Below, piece by piece: positions 1-5,863 of a stretch of 5,905 nucleotides of DNA. Source of the DNA: Acetomicrobium sp. UBA3949 (GTDB taxonomy: Bacteria; Synergistota; Synergistia; Synergistales; Acetomicrobiaceae); contig DGDP01000061.1 in NCBI GenBank assembly GCA_002385485.1, positions 3,343 to 9,247 of the forward strand, read 5' to 3'. A program made the position numbers and the translations under genes. Below the pieces are notes generated by a model, which saw only the letters and a list, made by a program, of their open reading frames with translations, had not been told where the DNA came from and did no database searches. Every line of letters begins with the position of its first letter. The stretch's first letter is position 1.

Positions 1-720
1 ATACGCCTTGAGTGGTTGGAAAGGACAGCTAACTTAATCCTTGCTGGAAACGATGAGCCATCCATTTACGATGCCCTTCAAAGGTTGCTAGACAATAAGC
101 TCTACGGTGGTAAAAACGTTAAAGGTGGTAGTAGGGAAAAAACTATTGTTATTTTAAGGAAAATATGGGTTCGCCCTCCCAACGACCTGGTTTGTCTTAG
201 AGATGATGGCCTGAAACTTTTATCGCGCGTCCCACGCGAGGAGCATATAGCAGTCCATTGGGGTATGACCATGGCAGTATATCCTTTTTGGAGTGCTGTG
301 GCTATGCATATAGGAAGGCAGCTGAGACTTCAAGGAACAACGGCAGTCGGTCAAGTGCAACGTCGCATTAGTGAGCAATATGGAGAACGAGGTGCGGTAT
401 CTTTGGCTGTACAAAAGATATTTCTTAGCCTTGCCGATTGGGGTGTGCTGAAGAGAACTGCAAAGAGGGGGATTTACGCCTCCGGACTTTCGTTAGCCAT
501 GGATGATATAGAAGTTATCGCTTGGTTGGTCGAGGCATTATTGCATGCTCGTCAAAACGATTCCATGGATTTGAAGGCAATACTTAACTCGCCAAGTTTA
601 TTTCCCTTTCGCATAAGCCCAGTGTCAGCAGATCAGTTAGCCAAGGCCTTTGGACGGCTCGATGCTTTCTCAGTTGGGCTTGATCAAGATCTTATTGCAT
701 TGAAGGATTACTCGCAATGA
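1..720 (+). CDS. Unidentified helical protein, 5'-truncated by window edge
   Basis: The reading frame is open from base 1 to the TGA at 718-720, giving 239 visible residues. A TTG at 16 could serve as a start, but no ribosome binding site precedes it and the frame continues to the edge, so I read the gene as truncated at its 5' end. I do not recognise the product. It has no signal peptide or membrane segment and appears soluble and mostly helical. Counting from the first visible codon, a distinctive stretch at about residues 85-105 contains HWGM followed by YPFW and IGRQ. Residues about 110-165 have a helix-turn-helix-strand pattern ending in DWGVLKR and GIYA, which resembles a winged helix. 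A helix-rich tail follows. The general look recalls small accessory proteins of phage-defence islands (for example around BREX genes), but that is only an impression. It converges on the regulator and is unlikely to belong to the transport operon. Confidence 0.75.
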   Translation: MRLEWLERTANLILAGNDEPSIYDALQRLLDNKLYGGKNVKGGSREKTIVILRKIWVRPPNDLVCLRDDGLKLLSRVPREEHIAVHWGMTMAVYPFWSAVAMHIGRQLRLQGTTAVGQVQRRISEQYGERGAVSLAVQKIFLSLADWGVLKRTAKRGIYASGLSLAMDDIEVIAWLVEALLHARQNDSMDLKAILNSPSLFPFRISPVSADQLAKAFGRLDAFSVGLDQDLIALKDYSQ

Positions 721-725
721 TGTGA

Positions 726-740
726 TCAATTCGTAATTGA
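726..740. repeat. Small AT-rich inverted repeat between convergent genes
   Basis: TCAATT and AATTGA form a perfect 6-bp stem around a 3-nt loop (CGT), starting 6 nt after the stop codon of the left-edge gene. It lies in the 57-nt gap between two convergent genes, where a shared terminator would be expected. The stem is AT-rich and no T tract follows on either strand, so it is at best a weak terminator. No better terminator is visible in the gap. Confidence 0.25.
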
Positions 741-777
741 AAGCTATAGAGCCATCCAAATGCTCATAAAACCTCAT

Positions 778-1539
778 TCAGGGAGCGTAAATCTCCAGGT
801 TGGCTCGTTGGGCAGCGTTTCTCAGGTGGGTGAGAGTCGCGGCTCGGGCCTTCTCGGGTTCCCTGGAGAGGATTCCCTCCAATATAGCCTTGTGTTCGGA
901 CAAAACTAACCTTGCCCGGGAAGGGTCCATCATTGTGTTTAGCCTCAGTTCCCGTGCAAGAGATCGTAGTCTGCCGTGCAGAAAGCAGAGGAAACTCGAT
1001 AAGACCGGATTATGGCTTGCCTGAGCAATAGCCTCGTTGTATCGAAGGTGAGCTTCTTCTCCAGAGCTGCCGACTTCGACTGCTTCCACCATCTCGTTGA
1101 ACGCGCTTTTAATTGCGTCAATGTCCTCCTGTGTATGCCTCAAGGCTGCCAATCCCGCAGCCTCAGCTTCGAGTATAGCTCTCATTTCATAAAGATGGTT
1201 GACCTCTGCGTGGGATATGCTTTCAAAAACATCTGAAAGACGGAAAGCCCTGCGTTCGCTAGGGTCCTTGACGAATATCCCTCTTCCCTGTTTAGATTCC
1301 AAAATACCATCGTCCTTAAGGCTCGCCAGGGCCTCGCGGATGACGGTTCTGCTGATCCCGTACTGCTCGGCAAGGTCTGTTTCTGTTGGAAGGCGGTCTC
1401 CTGGCTGAAATGCGCCTGAGCGAATCTCCTCAAGTAGAAGCCTTGATACTTGTTGAGAGAGGCGTCTCTGTTGCTCCAAAGGCAAAGATATTTTACCTCC
1501 TCGGGTTTTGTTTTTCTTTCTTTTCATTTCGTGCTTCAT
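778..1539 (-). CDS. FadR-subfamily GntR transcriptional regulator (FCD domain)
   Basis: This 253-residue protein has the normal length for a FadR-type GntR regulator. A lysine/arginine-rich tail (about residues 1-20) precedes the winged helix at about 25-92, which shows the typical EEIRSGAFQPGDRLPTE, the recognition region GISRTVIREAL and the wing GRGIFV. An all-helical FCD effector domain fills about 105-245. In this family the FCD domain usually binds a metal and a small organic acid through an Asp-x3-His pair and two later histidines. Here the matching positions by spacing are His164, Asn168, His216 and His238, so two ligands look substituted. I start at the first Met because AAAGGA (minus strand, 1549-1554) sits 9 nt upstream; a second Met four codons in lies too far away. 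It is divergent from the metalloenzyme-transporter operon and is its likely regulator, probably autoregulated. The effector is unknown. Confidence 0.93.
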   Translation of the reverse strand: MKHEMKRKKNKTRGGKISLPLEQQRRLSQQVSRLLLEEIRSGAFQPGDRLPTETDLAEQYGISRTVIREALASLKDDGILESKQGRGIFVKDPSERRAFRLSDVFESISHAEVNHLYEMRAILEAEAAGLAALRHTQEDIDAIKSAFNEMVEAVEVGSSGEEAHLRYNEAIAQASHNPVLSSFLCFLHGRLRSLARELRLNTMMDPSRARLVLSEHKAILEGILSREPEKARAATLTHLRNAAQRANLEIYAP

Positions 1540-1576
1540 TTCGTACCGTCCTTTCGTGCTCCAAGGATCTGTTGAT

Positions 1577-1582
1577 ATTATA
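1577..1582 (-). promoter_or_regulatory. Candidate -10 box of the regulator gene
   Basis: On the minus strand this reads TATAAT, a perfect sigma70 -10 hexamer about 38 nt upstream of the regulator start. That would give a leader of roughly 30 nt. The -35 position at 17-bp spacing reads ATAACT, a weak match, so the promoter may be weak or need an activator. The surrounding minus-strand GTATAATATC shares its left half with the palindrome near the operon promoter, which would allow autoregulation, but this is speculative. Confidence 0.4.
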
Positions 1583-1702
1583 CCCCTGGTCTTCGTAATA
1601 GTTATAGAAGTTTATTATTTTAAAGAGCATGGTTGATTATTGCTGCCATTATATTTTTCCGGCTAAATTTCCCACGCTAAAGATTATAGAGCAATAAACT
1701 AC

Positions 1703-1734
1703 TTGACCTAATAGTATTATAATAGTATTATAAT
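1703..1734 (+). promoter_or_regulatory. Candidate sigma70-type promoter of the operon
   Basis: TTGACC at 1703-1708 matches the -35 consensus TTGACA at five of six positions. At 17-bp spacing, TATTAT (1726-1731) fits the -10 box with one mismatch. A perfect TATAAT overlaps it at 1729-1734 but at 20-bp spacing. Transcription would begin near 1738-1742, leaving a leader of about 100 nt before the metalloenzyme. The tandem repeat and palindrome of the candidate operator fill the spacer and the -10 box, so a bound regulator would block RNA polymerase. This is the strongest promoter-like sequence upstream of the operon. Confidence 0.6.
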
Positions 1735-1736
1735 AC
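1711..1736. repeat. Tandem 11-bp repeat plus palindrome, candidate FadR-type operator
   Basis: ATAGTATTATA occurs twice head to tail (1711-1721 and 1722-1732). The second copy runs into ATAC, so that GTATTATAATAC at 1725-1736 is a perfect 12-bp palindrome. The matching window in the first copy, 1714-1725, is the same palindrome with its last base changed (G for C). FadR-family regulators bind short AT-rich inverted repeats, commonly with GT and AC in the outer half-sites. Two adjoining sites overlapping the promoter would suit cooperative binding of two dimers and repression. The assignment to the neighbouring regulator is inferred from position and symmetry. Confidence 0.5.
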
Positions 1737-1827
1737 AAATTCCGAGGCAAGGACTTTTATTTCAATAGCGTTCTGATGGGTATAAGGGTTAAATCTTTCT
1801 GAAAAGGAGCGATGGCTATTGCGGATG

Positions 1828-1834
1828 AAGGAGG
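1828..1834 (+). promoter_or_regulatory. Ribosome binding site that decides the metalloenzyme start
   Basis: AAGGAGG is a perfect Shine-Dalgarno sequence 5 nt before ATG 1840. A second one, AAGGAG at 1804-1809, lies 9 nt before an in-frame TTG (1819) and only 2 nt before an out-of-frame ATG (1812) that opens an 18-codon frame ending at 1868. The downstream site with ATG 1840 best fits the family's usual amino terminus. Confidence 0.55.
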
Positions 1835-1839
1835 CAATG

Positions 1840-2793
1840 ATGTTCAAAGGGGCGCGGACTATCCTTGATGTGTGCGTCTCAGTTAAGGAGGGCGAAAATG
1901 TCTTTATCGTAACAGATATGTTTCAGGAGGGGATTGGACAGGTCTTAGCTGCTGCCGCCATGGAGCGAGGGGCTGAGGTGACTTTAGGGATCATGACGCC
2001 GAGAGAAAAAGCTGGGCAGGAACCTCCGAAGATAATCGCCGAGGGGATGAAACATGCAGATGTGGTTCTGCTACCTGTTAGTTACTCGGTCACCCACACC
2101 TATGCAGTGAAGGAAGCTGCTGCAAAAGGGGGGCGCATCTTGGTCATGACCGATTTCACGGAAGAGATGCTCATCCATGGTGGGATCGAGGCAGATTTTC
2201 GCGAGTTGAAGCCAATCTGCAAATTCGTTGCCCACAGCTTTACCTGCGGTAAACGGGTTCATCTTACCTCTCCTGGGGGGACAGATCTCACGATGGACAT
2301 CACAGGACGTCGGGGAAACGCCCTCTACTGCATTGTCGAGCCTGGAGAGTTTTCAACAGTACCCACCGTGGAGGCTAATGTATCGCCCATCGAGGGAACG
2401 GCAAACGGTCGAATCGTGGCCGATGCCAGCATCCCTTATCTTGGCATCGGATTGCTTGACGAGCCTGTAATTGTCGATGTTAAGGATGGTTTTATCACGA
2501 AGATTAGCGGCGGGCGCCAAGCTGATATACTTCGCCGGGATCTCGAGAGCCACAATGACAAAAACAGCTTCAATATTGCTGAATTGGGAATCGGGCTAAA
2601 CCCGAAGTGCAGGATGTGCGGCATCATGTTGGAAGATGAAGGAGTTGTGGGGACAGCTCATATTGGTATTGGGACAAACATCACTCTGGGAGGCGACACG
2701 AAGGCTCCTTGCCACTACGACCTGATTATGTGGGATCCTCGCGTTGAAATTGATGGAACCCTCGTGATCGATGGCCCTCGAGTGATTTTTTAA
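1840..2793 (+). CDS. M29-like metalloenzyme (aminopeptidase / dihydroxypyridine dioxygenase superfamily)
   Basis: The product is a cytoplasmic protein of about 317 residues (324 if begun at TTG 1819) with no signal peptide. It resembles the short M29-like proteins usually annotated as leucyl aminopeptidase or 2,5-dihydroxypyridine 5,6-dioxygenase. Numbered from TTG 1819, the family-like positions are Glu177 in PGEFSTVP, Glu255 in AELGIGLNP, His281 in TAHIGIGTN, and the His299-x-Asp301 pair in APCHYDL. These match the order of metal ligands in classical M29 peptidases, but the tyrosine expected 7 residues after His281 is isoleucine, so ordinary peptidase activity is doubtful. I chose ATG 1840 because AAGGAGG (1828-1834) lies 5 nt upstream and the family usually begins just before the LLKGARTI-like segment; ATG 1837 and TTG 1819 are alternatives. 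It leads the operon, 40 nt before the binding-protein gene, so it probably acts on the imported compound. The reaction is unproven. Confidence 0.85.
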   Translation: MFKGARTILDVCVSVKEGENVFIVTDMFQEGIGQVLAAAAMERGAEVTLGIMTPREKAGQEPPKIIAEGMKHADVVLLPVSYSVTHTYAVKEAAAKGGRILVMTDFTEEMLIHGGIEADFRELKPICKFVAHSFTCGKRVHLTSPGGTDLTMDITGRRGNALYCIVEPGEFSTVPTVEANVSPIEGTANGRIVADASIPYLGIGLLDEPVIVDVKDGFITKISGGRQADILRRDLESHNDKNSFNIAELGIGLNPKCRMCGIMLEDEGVVGTAHIGIGTNITLGGDTKAPCHYDLIMWDPRVEIDGTLVIDGPRVIF

Positions 2794-2833
2794 TATACAG
2801 GCTTCAGGTAAACCAAAAAACAGAGGAGGAATC

Positions 2834-3829
2834 ATGATGAACGGACAGAAGAAATTTTTTGGAGCGCTTCTTGTACTTGTTGCATTTGTTGCTTTGTTTG
2901 CAGCCGTCATGCCTGCGAAGGCCTCGGCAGCCGATTATCCCACAAAGCCAATCGTCGCCATCGTTCCCTTTTCTCCTGGTGGCGGTAATGATGTTTTGCT
3001 TCGCCTCGTCGCGAAGTACATCACACCTTTTCTGGGTGAGACCTTAATTGTGGAAAACAAGCCTGGAGCAGGGGGACAGATCGGGTGGACGGCACTCTCG
3101 AAAGCTAGACCCGATGGTTACACCATTGGAGCTACCACTCTGCCGTCAATGATTCTAATCAAGAGCCTCAGAGAGAATGTACCTTTCGATCTCGATGATT
3201 TCCAGTACATTTGCAACTTCCAGGTGGACCCCATTATCTGGGTTGTGGAAAAGGAGAGTCAGTTTAAGACGGCTCAGGATATTGTCGATTATGCAAAGTC
3301 TAATCCGAAAAAGTTGAATGTTGCTGGTGACGGCCCTGAGAGTAATGTGCAGCTTCAGCATCTTGTGGCCGCGAAGCTACTTGGAATCTCCACCAACTTT
3401 ATCTCTTACAGCGGATCGGGGCCAGCCTTGACAGCAGTCCTCGGCAAGAAGGTTGACTTAGCTGCGACAACCCTGAGCTCTGCTATGCCTCACATCGAAG
3501 GAGGGCGCTTGCGCCCCTTGGTGTTGTTCTATTCGGCCAAGATGGATGTTATCCCTGACACGCCAATAGCTGAGGAAGCCTTCGGCGTTTCAATTCCATC
3601 GATTGGAATGGCCGCACGAGGCGTGGCCGCGCCGAAAGATGTGAAGGCTGAACAGATCGCGGTTTTGGAAAAGGCCTTCAAAGCGGTGGCTGAATCTCCG
3701 GAATTTCTTGAGCAGGCTAAATCTCTCGGGCTTGTAATTCGTTTCATGGATTCAAAGGAATCCACGGCCCTCGTTAAGGAAATGACTACTTTGGTGGAGA
3801 AGTACAAATCGCTGTTCGACGAAAAATAA
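2834..3829 (+). CDS. tctC: TTT-family periplasmic solute-binding protein (TctC/Bug type)
   Basis: This 331-residue protein has the typical length and motifs of a TctC (Bug) extracytoplasmic receptor, which captures a carboxylate-bearing solute and hands it to the TctA/TctB membrane pair. A signal peptide covers about residues 1-32: basic MMNGQKK, a hydrophobic core, and AxA-type cleavage near ASA/ADYP. No lipobox cysteine is present, so it should be soluble in a periplasm. The mature protein opens with YPTKPI and the hallmark IVPFSPGGGND (about 43-53), followed by VENKPGAGGQIG (73-84) and ARPDGYT (91-97). These loops line the ligand cleft in known Bug proteins. The C-terminal lobe keeps a PHIEGGRLRPL segment. 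GAGGAGGA upstream serves ATG 2834 or 2837. Bug proteins bind citrate, dicarboxylates, aromatic acids, nicotinate and amino acids, and sequence alone does not say which applies here. The symbol names the family role, not citrate specificity. Confidence 0.93.
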   Translation: MMNGQKKFFGALLVLVAFVALFAAVMPAKASAADYPTKPIVAIVPFSPGGGNDVLLRLVAKYITPFLGETLIVENKPGAGGQIGWTALSKARPDGYTIGATTLPSMILIKSLRENVPFDLDDFQYICNFQVDPIIWVVEKESQFKTAQDIVDYAKSNPKKLNVAGDGPESNVQLQHLVAAKLLGISTNFISYSGSGPALTAVLGKKVDLAATTLSSAMPHIEGGRLRPLVLFYSAKMDVIPDTPIAEEAFGVSIPSIGMAARGVAAPKDVKAEQIAVLEKAFKAVAESPEFLEQAKSLGLVIRFMDSKESTALVKEMTTLVEKYKSLFDEK

Positions 3830-3852
3830 AAGTGGGAGGAATTCTGATCTAA

Positions 3853-4317
3853 ATGGCAAAAAACTCCTATAAAAAAGAATTGGGTTTTTCCATTTTAGTT
3901 ACGATAATTTGTGCTCTTCTGGTAATTTGTTCTTTCTCTTACGCAAAAGAGTCGTCGCAATTTCCCCGTTTCCTGACGGCGACTATGTTGGTGCTCTCAC
4001 TTATCCTGTTGGTGCAGACACTGCGCTCCAAGCCTAGGCAACCTGAAATGGGAGAAACGGAGCAAGAGAGAAGCTCTTTCTGGGCAAGTCAAAAGGTGCC
4101 ATTCTTGGTTTTTTTCATTGCGGCTCTCTATGTGGCCTTGATCCCAGTGATCGGTTACTTCACAAGTACGATACTTTTTTTGGTGGGCACTATGACCCTT
4201 TTCGGTAGACACCGGCTCTTTGTCATGCTGGGGACCTCTATGATTTTTTTGGTAGTGATTTACGCTCTCTTTGGCCGATTTCTGGGGCTTCATCTACCAG
4301 AAGGCATGCTTTTCTAG
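3853..4317 (+). CDS. tctB: TTT-family small membrane subunit (TctB)
   Basis: This 154-residue, very hydrophobic protein matches TctB, the small and poorly conserved membrane partner of TctA in proton- or sodium-driven tripartite tricarboxylate transporters. Membrane segments are visible at about residues 11-29, 40-57, 83-101, 103-117 and 122-143, with a polar charged loop (about 58-80) between the second and third. The SSQFPRF element after the first segment, the GYFTST turn near 101-106, and the C-terminal FGRFLGLHLPEG are typical of the family. It begins 23 nt after the binding protein. Its ATG follows directly on an in-frame TAA (3850-3852), so no longer start is possible. The nearest ribosome binding site, GGGAGG (3834-3839), is unusually far, 13 nt from the ATG, which may lower its yield relative to neighbours. 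Confidence 0.9.
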   Translation: MAKNSYKKELGFSILVTIICALLVICSFSYAKESSQFPRFLTATMLVLSLILLVQTLRSKPRQPEMGETEQERSSFWASQKVPFLVFFIAALYVALIPVIGYFTSTILFLVGTMTLFGRHRLFVMLGTSMIFLVVIYALFGRFLGLHLPEGMLF

Positions 4318-4318
4318 C

Positions 4319-4335
4319 GCTGTTCAGCTAACAGC
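4319..4335 (+). repeat. Short hairpin between tctB and tctA
   Basis: GCTGTT and AACAGC form a perfect 6-bp stem with a 5-nt loop (CAGCT), beginning 2 nt after the tctB stop codon and ending just before the AGGAAGGGGG ribosome binding site of tctA. No T tract follows, so it is not an intrinsic terminator. It might affect mRNA processing or translation of tctA, but a 6-bp stem can also arise by chance. Confidence 0.35.
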
Positions 4336-4355
4336 ATAGGAAGGGGGATACCCTT

Positions 4356-5849
4356 ATGGAAGTTCTATTCTCAGGCATCATAAAAGGCGGGCTTCTGCTC
4401 TTAGACCCTATGACCCTATTTCTTATCATGGCCGGCACTGTATTTGGCATTGTTATCGGTGCTCTACCTGGATTGACAAGCACCATGGGTGTTGCTTTGC
4501 TTGTACCAGTGACTTTCGGTATGAGCCCGGCCATGGGCTTAGCACTTTTGGGGGCAATTTACTGCTCTTCCACCTACGCTGGGGCGATAAGCGCTATCCT
4601 GCTGAATATTCCTGGAACTCCGGCTAACTGCTGCACTATGTTGGATGGCTATCCGATGACACAAAAGGGAGAATCGGGCAGAGCGATTGCCCTGGCCACC
4701 GCAGCTTCCGCCGTGGGTGGTTTTTTAAGCATCTTTGCTCTTCTCTTCCTGGCGCCCCCTCTTGCAGAGTTTGCCCTTAAGTTCGGGGCCCAGGAATACT
4801 TTCTCCTGGCAATCTTTGGAGTGAGCGTCATTGCTTCTCTTTCCGAACGGAATATGGTTAAGGGACTAATTTCAGGATGCCTTGGCCTTTTTCTCAGCAT
4901 CGTTGGCATGCACCCTCTTACTGGGGATGTGCGTTTCACTTTAGGAATTGCCGAGCTTTATGATGGCCTACCCCTAGTGGTGGCGTTGATTGGTCTTTAC
5001 TCCATTCCTGAGGTCATCTCGATCTTGGAGAGCAAGCAGGAAAAAGTGAAACAGTCCTGGAGCGTGGGTCGTGGAGTTTTTACGCAGATGATGGAGATCT
5101 TCAAGCATAAAATACTTTTATTTCGGGCAACGGTCATTGGCATCATTGTGGGGATCATTCCGGGCGCTGGCTGCAGTATCGCGAGCTTTGTTGCCTACGA
5201 TGATGCCAAACGCTTCTCAAAGAATCCCAGTATGTTTGGAAAGGGTTCACCGGAAGGGGTCATTGCTTCTGAAACGGCGAACAACGCTGTTGTTGGTGGA
5301 TCGCTTGTCCCCGCTCTGACACTTGGAGTACCAGGAAACGCCGTCTCGGCGGTTCTCTTGGGAGGCCTGATGATCCATGGACTCAAGCCTGGGCCGGCTC
5401 TCTTCATTGAAAATAGTGCCATTGTCTACTGCTTCATCCTGAGCTTATTTGTATCGAATCTCGTCTTTGTCCCTGTGGGCCTTTTCATTGCTCGCTACTG
5501 CGCCCGTTTAATTGAAACGCCAGCCTCTATCCTTGGACCTCTTGTGGTCGGCTTGGCCGTAATGGGCTCTTATGCAGTTAACATGTCCACTGTGGAAGTG
5601 TGGATCATGCTAGCCATCGGGATGCTGGGCTACCTGATGAAGGAGTTCGATGTACCTAGGGAGCCTCTTGTGTTAGGACTAGTTTTGGGAAGCATGGCTG
5701 AAGGAGAACTGGCCCGTGCTATGTCTCTAGTTCACGGCAGTGTCTCGGGTCTTATTCATAGCATGCTTACGAGCCCGATTTCTCTAATTGTCATTGGATT
5801 GACATTCCTATCGCTTTGGCAGGGAATAAAAAAACATCTACCTTCATGA
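4356..5849 (+). CDS. tctA: TTT-family large membrane subunit (TctA)
   Basis: At 497 residues this is a full-length TctA, the main transport channel of a tripartite tricarboxylate transporter, with about a dozen membrane segments. The two inverted halves each carry a G-x-x-PG turn: GALPGL (35-40) and GIIPGAG (266-272). Other hallmarks are YAGAISAILLNIPGTPAN (74-91), DGYPMTQKGESGRA (97-110), the ETANN-to-LGVPGNA stretch (306-329), and LMIHGLKPGP (338-347). The ribosome binding site AGGAAGGGGG ends 8 nt before ATG 4356. It is the last gene of a tctC-tctB-tctA block in the classical order, 38 nt after tctB. It would couple uptake of the solute delivered by the binding protein to a proton or sodium gradient. 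No frameshift or missing motif is visible. Confidence 0.95.
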   Translation: MEVLFSGIIKGGLLLLDPMTLFLIMAGTVFGIVIGALPGLTSTMGVALLVPVTFGMSPAMGLALLGAIYCSSTYAGAISAILLNIPGTPANCCTMLDGYPMTQKGESGRAIALATAASAVGGFLSIFALLFLAPPLAEFALKFGAQEYFLLAIFGVSVIASLSERNMVKGLISGCLGLFLSIVGMHPLTGDVRFTLGIAELYDGLPLVVALIGLYSIPEVISILESKQEKVKQSWSVGRGVFTQMMEIFKHKILLFRATVIGIIVGIIPGAGCSIASFVAYDDAKRFSKNPSMFGKGSPEGVIASETANNAVVGGSLVPALTLGVPGNAVSAVLLGGLMIHGLKPGPALFIENSAIVYCFILSLFVSNLVFVPVGLFIARYCARLIETPASILGPLVVGLAVMGSYAVNMSTVEVWIMLAIGMLGYLMKEFDVPREPLVLGLVLGSMAEGELARAMSLVHGSVSGLIHSMLTSPISLIVIGLTFLSLWQGIKKHLPS

Positions 5850-5863
5850 AAAATAACATATTA

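Larger units (their letters stand above)
1540..1839. promoter_or_regulatory. Divergent control region between regulator and operon
   Basis: This AT-rich stretch of about 300 bp holds no convincing gene. It separates the minus-strand regulator from the plus-strand operon and must contain both promoters. Visible content is a plus-strand promoter with overlapping repeats near 1703-1736, a good minus-strand -10 hexamer near 1577-1582, the regulator's ribosome binding site at 1549-1554, and two ribosome binding sites in front of the metalloenzyme. The operon leader would be about 100 nt long. I saw no recognisable riboswitch or terminator fold in it, though structure prediction was not run. Confidence 0.7.

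Noticed and set aside
726..740. Hairpin as intrinsic terminator between the convergent genes
   Set aside because: The stem is only 6 AT-rich base pairs and has no T tract on either side, so I list it only as a repeat.
1182..1433. Open frames on both strands overlapping the regulator gene
   Set aside because: They have no ribosome binding sites or family-like motifs, and the regulator's frame explains the region fully with a complete domain structure.
1711..1736. Tandem repeat as the start of a CRISPR array or an origin iteron array
   Set aside because: There are only two copies of 11 bp with no spacers, and they sit on a promoter; an operator explains them better.
2794..2833. Possible transcription stop between the enzyme gene and tctC
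   Set aside because: The 40-nt gap has an A-rich stretch but no stem-loop followed by T residues on the plus strand, so read-through as one operon is the simpler reading.
2596..2910. Minus-strand open frame of 104 codons across the enzyme/tctC junction
   Set aside because: It lies antisense to two well-supported genes, has a low-complexity composition, and shows no recognisable motif or ribosome binding site.
3997..4293. Minus-strand open frame of 98 codons opposite tctB
   Set aside because: It is highly charged and compositionally what antisense of a hydrophobic membrane gene gives; the tctB frame has the family motifs.
4649..4939. Minus-strand open frame of 96 codons opposite tctA
   Set aside because: It is an arginine/proline-rich antisense shadow of conserved TctA coding sequence, with no independent support.
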